Shown: one piece after another, positions 1 through 5,578 of the stretch | How positions within the stretch are numbered: position 1 is the first letter of the stretch | Layout of the letters: each line of letters starts with the position of its first letter | Origin: Candidatus Omnitrophota bacterium | GTDB taxonomy: Bacteria > Omnitrophota > Gorgyraeia > Gygaellales > Profunditerraquicolaceae | Direction: 5' to 3' | Assembly: GCA_028714055.1 (NCBI GenBank) | Contig: JAQTNB010000094.1 | Location: 1-5,578, forward strand | DNA: 5,578 nt | Translations under genes and position numbers: made by a program | The notes under the pieces: model-generated | What the model was told of the DNA's origin: nothing | Databases searched by the model: none | Seen by the model: the letters and a program-made list of their open reading frames with translations, nothing else

Positions 1-722
1 AAGGGGAATACGTCATTATCGAGCATGACCGCGGCCTGGATTACGGCAGGATCGTCTGCCCCAAAGGAAAGAGCCCGGAGACCGATTCCAAGGAGCCGAT
101 CAAGAAGATCGTGCGCCTGGCGCGGGAGAACGACCTGAAGCAAATCGAGGACAACCGCGCCAAGGCAAAAGAGGCCTTCGGCACCTGCGCCAAGAAGATC
201 GCCGAGCATAAATTGGAGATGAAGCTGGTCCAGGCGGAGCATTCCTTTGACCGCAGCAAGATCATATTCTATTTTACCGCCAACGGCCGCATAGATTTCA
301 GGGAGCTGGTCAAGGACCTGGCAAAGATCTTCAAGGCCAGGATCGAGCTGCGCCAGATCGGCGTGCGGGATGAGGCCAGGCTTTTCGGGGGATTCGGGCC
401 CTGCGGCAGGGAGCTTTGCTGCGCCCGTTTCCTGCGGGATTTTGAGCCGGTTACCATCAAGATGGCGAAAGAAGAAGGGCTTCCGCTTAACCCGCCCAAG
501 ATCTCGGGGCTTTGCGGCCGCCTGATGTGCTGCCTGTCTTTTGAATACGAGACATACAAGAACCTTTCCAAGGGGCTTCCCAAAGAAGGGGAGCGCCTGC
601 ACCTCCCCCAGGGAAAAGGCAAGGTCGTTTCGGTGAACGTCTTTAAGCGCACGGCAACCGTAGAGATGGAAGACGGGACCCAGATCGAGATGAATTATAA
701 GGAAAAAGAGCATGGCAAGTAA
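1..722 (+). CDS. ricT: RicT/YaaT-like PSP1 domain protein, 5'-truncated
   Basis: The gene is already open at the left edge (first whole codon at 3) and gives 239 residues up to the TAA at 720-722. The GTG at 111 is internal, because the upstream codons continue the family pattern (GEYVIIEHDRGLDYGRIV). The core matches PSP1/RicT proteins: FYFTANGRIDFRELVKDL, then IELRQIGVRDEARLFGG. Two cysteine clusters follow, GPCGRELCC (codons at 402, 417, 420) and GLCGRLMCC (513, 528, 531), separated by DFEPVTIKMAKEEGLPLNPP. In Bacillus subtilis RicT works with RicA and RicF in a complex carrying [4Fe-4S] clusters that helps RNase Y mature mRNAs, and these cysteines are the likely ligands. Compared with my recollection of the Bacillus protein (about 275 residues), roughly 25-30 N-terminal residues lie outside the window. 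Neither RicA nor RicF is present here. Family assignment is firm; the exact role outside Firmicutes is inferred. Confidence 0.93.
   Translation, partial: GEYVIIEHDRGLDYGRIVCPKGKSPETDSKEPIKKIVRLARENDLKQIEDNRAKAKEAFGTCAKKIAEHKLEMKLVQAEHSFDRSKIIFYFTANGRIDFRELVKDLAKIFKARIELRQIGVRDEARLFGGFGPCGRELCCARFLRDFEPVTIKMAKEEGLPLNPPKISGLCGRLMCCLSFEYETYKNLSKGLPKEGERLHLPQGKGKVVSVNVFKRTATVEMEDGTQIEMNYKEKEHGK
699..703 (+). promoter_or_regulatory. Ribosome binding site for metG
   Basis: AAGGA lies 8 nt upstream of the ATG at 712, inside the last codons of the upstream ricT gene. It supports the ATG at 712 as the metG start, with translation initiating before the upstream stop codon. Confidence 0.65.
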
Positions 723-2241
723 GTTCTATATTACCACCCCGATCTATTACGTGAACGCGGCCCCTCATATCGGCCATTCCTATACCACCATTGCCGCCGA
801 TACCCTGGCACGTTACCACCGCCTGCTGCTCGGAGAAAAGAACGTCCGCTTCCTCACCGGGACCGACGAGCACGGGCAGAAGATCCAGCGCGCGGCAGAG
901 GCAGCCGGGTTATCGCCGTTGGAGTTCACCGATACGATCGTGCCGATCTTCAAGAAGCTCTGGGAGAAGCTCAATATCTCCTACGATGATTTTATCCGCA
1001 CGAGCGAAGACAGGCACGTGCGCACGGTCCAGCGCGTCCTTTCGATACTCAAAGACAAGGGTGAGATATATCCTTCCGAGTATGAGGGATGGTATTGCAC
1101 GCCTTGCGAGACCTTCTGGATGGAAAAGCAGCTGGAAGATGGGAAGTGTCCCGATTGCAAGAGGCCCGTGGAAAAAATAAAGGAGACAAATTATTTTTTC
1201 AAGCTTTCCGCCTACCAGGACTGGCTTACCCGCTATATTTACGAACACCCCGGTTTTGTCAAGCCTGCCAGCCGTTACGAAGAGGTGGTCAAATTCCTTG
1301 AGCTCAATAAATTGAACGACCTGTGCATTTCGCGGCCCAGCGAACGCCTGAGCTGGGGGATACCGTTCCCTTTCAGCCCGGAGCACGTAACCTATGTCTG
1401 GTTTGACGCGCTGATCAATTATATAAGCGCTGCCGGAGATTTTGACGAAAACGGGCTCTACCGTTCCGAATGGTGGCAGAAGGATGCGGTGGTCGTGCAC
1501 CTTATCGGCAAGGATATTTTGCGCCAGCATGCGGTTTACTGGCCGATCATGCTTAAGGCCCTCGGCATACGCCTGCCCGACACCGTCTTTGCGCACGGCT
1601 GGTGGATGGTCGGGGAGGATAAGATGTCCAAATCCCGCGGCAATGTGATCTCGCCCCTGGATATGGTAGATAAATACGGCCTGGATGTATACCGTTATTT
1701 TCTTCTGCGCGACGTGCCTTTCGGCCTGGACGGCAGCTTCTCCGAGGAATCGCTTGTGCAGAGGTTCAACGGCGACCTGGCCAACGACCTGGGGAACCTG
1801 GTGTACCGCACCTTGACGATGATCGAGAAGTATTTCGACGGACGCATCCCCGTGCGCGAGGCTGCCGGCAGCAACGCGGCGCCTGCCGCAGGCGCGATCG
1901 ACGCGAAACTGGCGCGCCTGAGCGCGGAAGTCAAAGCCCACCTGGCGGAGGCCGCGGATTACAATTTCGGCGCCGCGCTGGAAAGCATCTGGGAAGCAAT
2001 CAATATGGCCAATAAATACGTTGAAGAGACCAAGCCCTGGAATTTGTCGAAAGAAGGAAAGCTTACGGAGCTTAAGGATTTTATCGCGGTGCTTGTCGAT
2101 GTCATCAGGCATACGCAAGAAGCGCTTTCGCCTTTCATGCCTTCAACCTGCGCCTCCATACGTCAGCAGGCAGGCTCGCACGTTATTAAGAAGGGGAACC
2201 CCTTATTTCCGCGTATCGATACGCGCAAACCCTCTGCCTAA
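712..2241 (+). CDS. metG: Methionyl-tRNA synthetase
   Basis: This cytoplasmic class I aminoacyl-tRNA synthetase joins methionine to elongator and initiator tRNA-Met using ATP. The 509-residue protein has the HIGH signature at residues 19-22 (in NAAPHIGHSY) and the KMSKS loop at 304-308 (GEDKMSKSRGN). A zinc-knuckle insert carries four cysteines, C129-x2-C132 and C146-x2-C149. The YVWFDAL block (W230) and GKDILRQHAVYWP belong to the catalytic core. The helical anticodon-binding domain includes NKYVEETKPW (ending at W443). The protein stops soon after PLFPRID, so it is the short form lacking the C-terminal EMAP/Trbp111-like tRNA-binding domain found in some bacterial MetRS. An alanine-rich stretch at about 383-396 looks like a flexible linker between the catalytic and anticodon domains. 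The ATG overlaps the end of ricT by 11 bp and has an AAGGA site 8 nt upstream. All catalytic signatures are present and the frame is intact. Confidence 0.98.
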   Translation: MASKFYITTPIYYVNAAPHIGHSYTTIAADTLARYHRLLLGEKNVRFLTGTDEHGQKIQRAAEAAGLSPLEFTDTIVPIFKKLWEKLNISYDDFIRTSEDRHVRTVQRVLSILKDKGEIYPSEYEGWYCTPCETFWMEKQLEDGKCPDCKRPVEKIKETNYFFKLSAYQDWLTRYIYEHPGFVKPASRYEEVVKFLELNKLNDLCISRPSERLSWGIPFPFSPEHVTYVWFDALINYISAAGDFDENGLYRSEWWQKDAVVVHLIGKDILRQHAVYWPIMLKALGIRLPDTVFAHGWWMVGEDKMSKSRGNVISPLDMVDKYGLDVYRYFLLRDVPFGLDGSFSEESLVQRFNGDLANDLGNLVYRTLTMIEKYFDGRIPVREAAGSNAAPAAGAIDAKLARLSAEVKAHLAEAADYNFGAALESIWEAINMANKYVEETKPWNLSKEGKLTELKDFIAVLVDVIRHTQEALSPFMPSTCASIRQQAGSHVIKKGNPLFPRIDTRKPSA

Positions 2242-2246
2242 AAAAC

Positions 2247-3026
2247 ATGGAACAGCGTTCCTGCCCTCCTTTAATAGATACGCACTGCCATCTTGATTTC
2301 CCCGATTTCGACCTGGACCGTAACGATGTCCTCTCGCGCGCCCGCGAGGATGGCATTACCCATATCGTGAATATCGGCTCAAGCCTTGCGGGATCACGGC
2401 GTTCTATCGAGCTGGCAGCGCAATTCCCCTCTGTCTACGCGGTGGTAGGCATACATCCTCACGAGGCAGACCATAGCGGAGACGACCAGGTGCGGCAGAT
2501 CAAGGACCTTGCAGGAAGCAGCAAGGTCGTGGCAATAGGAGAGGTCGGCCTGGATTATTATAAAGGGTTTTCAAAGCAGGAGAACCAGCGGCCGCTTTTT
2601 ATCTCGCTTATCCGCCTGGCAAAAGAGAAGGAATTGCCTCTGGTGATCCATACCCGCCAGGCTCAAGCCGATACCCTTTCGATCCTTAAGGATTTTATGC
2701 CGTTGAGCGCCGTCGTGCATTGTTTTTCCGGAGACGCTGCTTTCTTGCAGGAATGCCTTGCCCTCGGCTTTATGATCTCCTTTACCTGTAATATTACGTA
2801 TCCGAAGGCAGCAGGGCTTCGCGAACTGGCTGCGGCAGTGCCGGCGGACAGGCTGATGCTTGAGACCGACGCGCCTTTTCTTTCTCCCGAAGGCCTGCGC
2901 GGCAGGCGTAACGAACCGGCTCAGGTGCTTACCCTTGCCCGGCAGATAGCCGCGCTTCGTAATATACCGTTAGAGGAGGCCGCGCGCATCACCACGGATA
3001 ACGCGCGCAGATTTTTCAAGATATGA
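2247..3026 (+). CDS. tatD: TatD-family metal-dependent hydrolase (putative DNase)
   Basis: This is a 259-residue TIM-barrel hydrolase of the amidohydrolase superfamily, the usual length for TatD/YabD/YcfH proteins. The expected metal ligands are all visible: H13 and H15 in DTHCHLD, E99 in IGEVGLDYY, H135 in VIHTRQA, H158 in VVHCFSGD and D208 in LETDAPFLSP. The C-terminal GRRNEP motif also fits. E. coli TatD has metal-dependent 3'-5' exonuclease activity; for the YabD/YcfH subgroup the physiological substrate is less certain, so DNase is a family-level call. The protein is expected to be cytosolic; no signal peptide is seen. The ATG sits 5 bp after the metG stop and has no convincing Shine-Dalgarno sequence (CTGCCTAAAAAAC precedes it), and no alternative ATG/GTG/TTG lies between it and the HxH motif. 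Translation is therefore probably coupled to metG. A metG-tatD order is common in bacteria. Confidence 0.95.
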   Translation: MEQRSCPPLIDTHCHLDFPDFDLDRNDVLSRAREDGITHIVNIGSSLAGSRRSIELAAQFPSVYAVVGIHPHEADHSGDDQVRQIKDLAGSSKVVAIGEVGLDYYKGFSKQENQRPLFISLIRLAKEKELPLVIHTRQAQADTLSILKDFMPLSAVVHCFSGDAAFLQECLALGFMISFTCNITYPKAAGLRELAAAVPADRLMLETDAPFLSPEGLRGRRNEPAQVLTLARQIAALRNIPLEEAARITTDNARRFFKI

Positions 3027-4144
3027 AGGGTCCGGATATTTCCATAGTCAGGTGCGCCGATTATAACCGGCAGGATGTCCTTGCGGCAGTCAGGCAGGCA
3101 GTGGGCCTGCTGGGAGGGATCGAGGCCTTTGTCAAGCCCCAAAGCTCAGTGCTGGTCAAGCCCAATCTCCTGTCGGCGCAAGAGCCGCAGCGCTGCGTTG
3201 ATACTCACCCGGAAGTCGTGCGCGGGGTGATACGCCTTTTAAAGGAGATAGACTGCCGCATATACCTCGGTGACGGGCCAAACCTCCTGGGAAGAAAAGA
3301 AAACATAGAGGAAGAGGTATATGAAAAATCCGGGATGAAAGAGGTCGCGCGTTCTGAGGGCATTGAGCTGGTCAAATTTGACAAAAGGAGATGGCGGGGA
3401 AAATTTCCTCTCACCTCCTGGCTTGACACCTGCGATCACTTTATTTCCGTGCCTAAGTTCAAGACGCACGAACTTACCACCCTTACCGCGGGGATCAAGA
3501 ACCTCTTTGGGCTGGTCACCGGGACATTTAAGACCGAAATACACCTTAAGCACTTTAAGCTTGAGGATTTTACAAAGATCGTGGTGGACATCTATGAAGA
3601 GGCAAGGCCATCCCTTACGGTGATCGACGGGATCATGGCCATGGAGGGTGACGGGCCGGGTGCCGCCGGAACGCCGCGCCATGCCGGGATCATCCTTGCG
3701 GGCAAGGATTGCGTTGCCCTTGACAGCATCCTGGCTAAGATCATGGGTATAGAACCGTTGGATGTGCCGACTACCAAAGAGGCGGCGGCAAGGGCCTTGG
3801 GTGAATCTCATATAGACAGGATCGCGATAGCAGGAGAGCCGCTGGAGAAGGTCATCGGCAAACGTTTTAAGCTGCCCCGGGCTGCGTTGATCAAGAGATT
3901 ACCTATGCCGCTGATCAAGGTCATCAAGCATTTTGTTAAGCATTATCCGCGCGTGGTTGAGAAAAAATGCATTCATTGCCTTGCCTGTGTGCAGGTCTGT
4001 CCGAATAAGGCTGTCAGCGTGAAACAAGGGAAGATCGTAATCGATTACCGGCGCTGTATCGCCTGTTTTTGCTGCCAGGAATCATGCCCTGCCGCCGCGA
4101 TTCAGTTGAAGAGTAGTATGCTTGCGTATATAATGGGGTTATAG
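3023..4144 (+). CDS. DUF362 protein with C-terminal 2x[4Fe-4S] ferredoxin domain
   Basis: The 373-residue protein begins with a DUF362 domain (about residues 5-280). Typical blocks are VLVKPNLL (43-50), THPEVVRG, YLGDGPN, the KFKTH block (145-149) followed by LTAGIKNLFGLV, and DGIMAMEGDGP. A basic linker then leads to a bacterial-type ferredoxin domain with two complete CxxCxxCxxxCP motifs: C316/C319/C322/C326 and C345/C348/C351/C355, predicted to hold two [4Fe-4S] clusters. There is no signal peptide or membrane segment, so it is probably cytosolic. The biochemical role of DUF362 is not established; the ferredoxin tail suggests electron transfer to or from whatever the N-terminal domain binds, which is inference. 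The start overlaps the tatD stop in an ATGA arrangement, implying translational coupling. The downstream TPR gene follows after 1 bp, making it a candidate partner. Domain calls are firm; no function is assigned. Confidence 0.93.
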   Translation: MKGPDISIVRCADYNRQDVLAAVRQAVGLLGGIEAFVKPQSSVLVKPNLLSAQEPQRCVDTHPEVVRGVIRLLKEIDCRIYLGDGPNLLGRKENIEEEVYEKSGMKEVARSEGIELVKFDKRRWRGKFPLTSWLDTCDHFISVPKFKTHELTTLTAGIKNLFGLVTGTFKTEIHLKHFKLEDFTKIVVDIYEEARPSLTVIDGIMAMEGDGPGAAGTPRHAGIILAGKDCVALDSILAKIMGIEPLDVPTTKEAAARALGESHIDRIAIAGEPLEKVIGKRFKLPRAALIKRLPMPLIKVIKHFVKHYPRVVEKKCIHCLACVQVCPNKAVSVKQGKIVIDYRRCIACFCCQESCPAAAIQLKSSMLAYIMGL

Positions 4145-4145
4145 G

Positions 4146-4778
4146 ATGGGCAAACACGGCGCGTTTCCCGTTTTACGCAAGAAGCTTGATGACGCCATTA
4201 CCTACGGTACCAAAAAAGACGCCTTGCGCCTTGCCAAAGAAGGTTTGCGCCGGTCGATCAAAGCCCGCCTTGTCGGAGAAGAAGAGTATTTCCGAGGCCA
4301 GGTGGAGATCGTCCGCGGCCGCTACTCGTATGCTATCGAGCATTTTGATGCCGCCATCAGGCACAACCCTTTTGACGGAGCAGCCTATAACGACCGGGCG
4401 CTCTGCATGGTTGAGCTGGGGGTCCTGGAGGGGGCGCTGGAGTATTTCGATAAGGGGATAGAGGCCGAGCCGGATTACGCGACGGTCTACCATAACAAGG
4501 GCTGGTTCCTGAACAATATCGGCAGGCATACGCAGGCGCTTGCATGTTTTGAAAAGACGCTTGAGCTTGAACCCGGCAGGGCAGTGACGTATGATAACCT
4601 TGCTGACGCCCTGTTGAACCTGGGGGACCTGGCGGGAGCGCTCCGGGCATACAAAAAAGTCCTTAAGCTCCTGAAACCCGGCTCCTGCCGGGGGATAAGA
4701 AAGAACATTAAACAGCAGATGCGCACGATAGAAAAGCTGCTTTCCGATGAAAGGGACAACCATGCAAAGAAAGGCTGA
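4146..4778 (+). CDS. TPR repeat protein, four tandem repeats
   Basis: This 210-residue protein is built mostly of tetratricopeptide repeats, which form helical-hairpin scaffolds for protein-protein contacts. Four consecutive units of about 34 residues can be read: about 44-75 (ending FDAAIRHNP), 76-109 (AYNDRALCMVELG to GIEAEP), 110-143 (VYHNKGWFLNNIG to TLELEP) and 144-178 (TYDNLADALLNLG to VLKLLKP). They are flanked by a basic helical N-terminus and a Lys/Arg-rich C-terminal helix (about 183-200). I see no signal peptide, membrane segment or catalytic domain, so a cytosolic adaptor is likely. The ATG is 1 bp after the DUF362 stop, with a GGGG at 4135-4138 as a possible weak ribosome binding site. 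The 3' end overlaps mtnA by 17 bp. The partner is unknown; the adjacent DUF362-ferredoxin protein is a guess from packing only. Confidence 0.9.
   Translation: MGKHGAFPVLRKKLDDAITYGTKKDALRLAKEGLRRSIKARLVGEEEYFRGQVEIVRGRYSYAIEHFDAAIRHNPFDGAAYNDRALCMVELGVLEGALEYFDKGIEAEPDYATVYHNKGWFLNNIGRHTQALACFEKTLELEPGRAVTYDNLADALLNLGDLAGALRAYKKVLKLLKPGSCRGIRKNIKQQMRTIEKLLSDERDNHAKKG
4750..4756 (+). promoter_or_regulatory. Ribosome binding site for mtnA
   Basis: AAAGGGA ends 5 nt before the ATG at 4762, within the last codons of the TPR gene. It is the clearest Shine-Dalgarno sequence in the window and supports the ATG at 4762 as the mtnA start despite the 17-bp overlap with the upstream gene. Confidence 0.7.
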
Positions 4779-5578
4779 ATTACGCAGTATCTCCTGGCAG
4801 GGCAACCGCGTGGTCATTATCGACCAGACAGAACTTCCCGCCAAGCTCCTGCTGCTGCGCATCGGGGATGTGCGCGTGCTCTGGCAGGCGATCAAGGAGC
4901 TTAAGGTCCGCGGAGCGCCGGCGCTGGGAGCTGCCGCGGCGCTGGGCGCCTATCTTGCGGTAAAGGATTCCCGGGCAAGAAATTACGCGGAATTCAGCCG
5001 GCAGCTCAAAAAGGCGCTTGCCTATATCGCTTCTTCCCGGCCGACCGCCCGCAACCTTTTTTACGGCCTGGAGCGTATCGCAAAGGCCGCCGCCGCAAAC
5101 AAGGGCCTGCCTGTTTCAAGGATAAAGGGTCTTCTGTTGCGGGAGGCGCAAAACATTATGGAAGAGGACAGGCGTTTCTGCGAGAATATCGCCGGGTTTG
5201 GCCAGCGTCTGCTTAAAAGCGGGGATACGGTCCTGACCGTCTGCAACGCCGGGATGCTCGCCACTGTCGGCTGCGGCACGGCCCTGGGCGTTATCTATGC
5301 CGCCAAAAAGAAAGGAAAAAAGATCAAGGTCTATGCCTGCGAGACGCGCCCGCTTTTGCAGGGGGCGCGCCTGACTGCCTGGGAGTTACAAAGGCAGGGG
5401 CTGGACGTTACGCTGATCTGCGATAATATGGCGGCAACCCTGATGCGCCAGGGAAAGATCGACGCGGTCATTGCCGGCGCAGACCGCATCGCCTCAAACG
5501 GCGACGCGGCAAACAAGATCGGGACATACAGCCTGGCGGTGCTGAGTAATTTTCATAAGATCCCTTTCTACATTGCCG
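4762..5578 (+). CDS. mtnA: Methylthioribose-1-phosphate isomerase, 3'-truncated
   Basis: The frame stays open from the ATG at 4762 to the window edge, giving 272 residues; the family is about 350 long, so about 75-80 residues are missing. MtnA converts 5-methylthioribose-1-phosphate to 5-methylthioribulose-1-phosphate when 5'-methylthioadenosine is recycled after polyamine synthesis and other SAM-using reactions. Visible signatures are VRGAPALG (49-56), RPTARNLFYGLERI (from R93), VCNAGMLATVGCGTALGVI with the catalytic-type C161, YACETRPLLQGARLTAWEL, and AGADRIASNGD with the catalytic-type D241. These correspond to Cys160 and Asp240 of the Bacillus enzyme, and the near-identical numbering supports the chosen start. 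The fold is shared with eIF2B-type regulatory subunits and ribose-1,5-bisphosphate isomerases, but the VRGAPALG and CNAGMLAT blocks favour MtnA. It overlaps the TPR gene by 17 bp. Whether a complete methionine salvage route or a shorter MTA shunt follows cannot be seen. Confidence 0.95.
   Translation, partial: MQRKAELRSISWQGNRVVIIDQTELPAKLLLLRIGDVRVLWQAIKELKVRGAPALGAAAALGAYLAVKDSRARNYAEFSRQLKKALAYIASSRPTARNLFYGLERIAKAAAANKGLPVSRIKGLLLREAQNIMEEDRRFCENIAGFGQRLLKSGDTVLTVCNAGMLATVGCGTALGVIYAAKKKGKKIKVYACETRPLLQGARLTAWELQRQGLDVTLICDNMAATLMRQGKIDAVIAGADRIASNGDAANKIGTYSLAVLSNFHKIPFYIA

Larger units (their letters stand above)
1..5578 (+). other. Probable single transcription unit (ricT-metG-tatD-DUF362-TPR-mtnA)
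   Basis: Six consecutive same-strand genes have junctions of -11, +5, -4, +1 and -17 bp. No intergenic space is large enough for a conventional promoter or an intrinsic terminator, and no GC-rich hairpin followed by a T-run was found at any junction. The promoter is expected upstream of the window and the terminator downstream. Promoters inside coding sequence cannot be excluded by reading alone. Confidence 0.75.

Noticed and set aside
111..113. GTG as a possible start of the first gene
   Set aside because: The frame is open upstream to the window edge and those upstream residues match the conserved N-terminal part of RicT proteins, so the gene is simply truncated by the window.
910..2118. 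Long open frame of about 400 codons on the minus strand opposite metG
   Set aside because: It lies wholly inside metG, which has unmistakable family motifs. The antisense translation shows no recognisable domain, and such frames arise from the codon bias of GC-rich genes.
3239..3811. 190-codon minus-strand open frame inside the DUF362 gene
   Set aside because: It is fully covered by a + strand gene with conserved motifs and shows no domain of its own.
4677..4692. Perfect 6-bp inverted repeat CCCGGC-TCCT-GCCGGG as a possible terminator
   Set aside because: It lies within the TPR coding region, is followed by GGATAAGAAAG rather than a T-run, and the next gene overlaps downstream, so a terminator role is unlikely.
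4173..4895. 240-codon minus-strand open frame across the TPR gene and mtnA start
   Set aside because: It spans the junction of two well-supported + strand genes, resembles no family I recognise, and is explained as a shadow of their codon pattern.

Overview
The window is one stretch of same-direction genes (all + strand) with almost no non-coding DNA. Four genes are complete and one is cut at each end. In order: a 5'-truncated RicT/YaaT-type PSP1 protein, methionyl-tRNA synthetase (metG), a TatD-family metal-dependent hydrolase, a DUF362 protein with a C-terminal two-cluster ferredoxin domain, a four-repeat TPR protein, and a 3'-truncated methylthioribose-1-phosphate isomerase (mtnA). The junctions are an 11-bp overlap, a 5-bp gap, a 4-bp ATGA overlap, a 1-bp gap and a 17-bp overlap. 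I see no internal promoter, terminator, RNA gene, mobile element, CRISPR or other repeat array, so this is most simply one long transcription unit that starts upstream and continues downstream.

The first half (1-3026) is a conserved bacterial informational cluster. RicT-type proteins are Fe-S proteins linked to mRNA processing in Bacillus. MetG charges tRNA with methionine. TatD is a housekeeping nuclease-type hydrolase often found next to metG. The second half (3023-5578) is less standard. An uncharacterised DUF362-ferredoxin protein is tightly packed against a small TPR scaffold protein, and then MtnA of the methionine salvage / 5'-methylthioadenosine recycling route. The recurring themes are Fe-S proteins (RicT, DUF362-ferredoxin) and methionine (MetG uses it, MtnA recycles a by-product of its derivative S-adenosylmethionine), but no joint function is proven by the sequence.

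The organism is a bacterium with GC somewhat above half by eye and very compact gene packing. The ferredoxin-type protein and gene order would suit an uncultured anaerobe, for example a candidate-phylum lineage such as Omnitrophota. That placement is an impression from gene content, not a demonstrated assignment. All reading frames look intact, with key catalytic residues present, and I see no pseudogene or sign of recent transfer. I do not see a clearly new system. The least understood part is the DUF362-ferredoxin/TPR pair.
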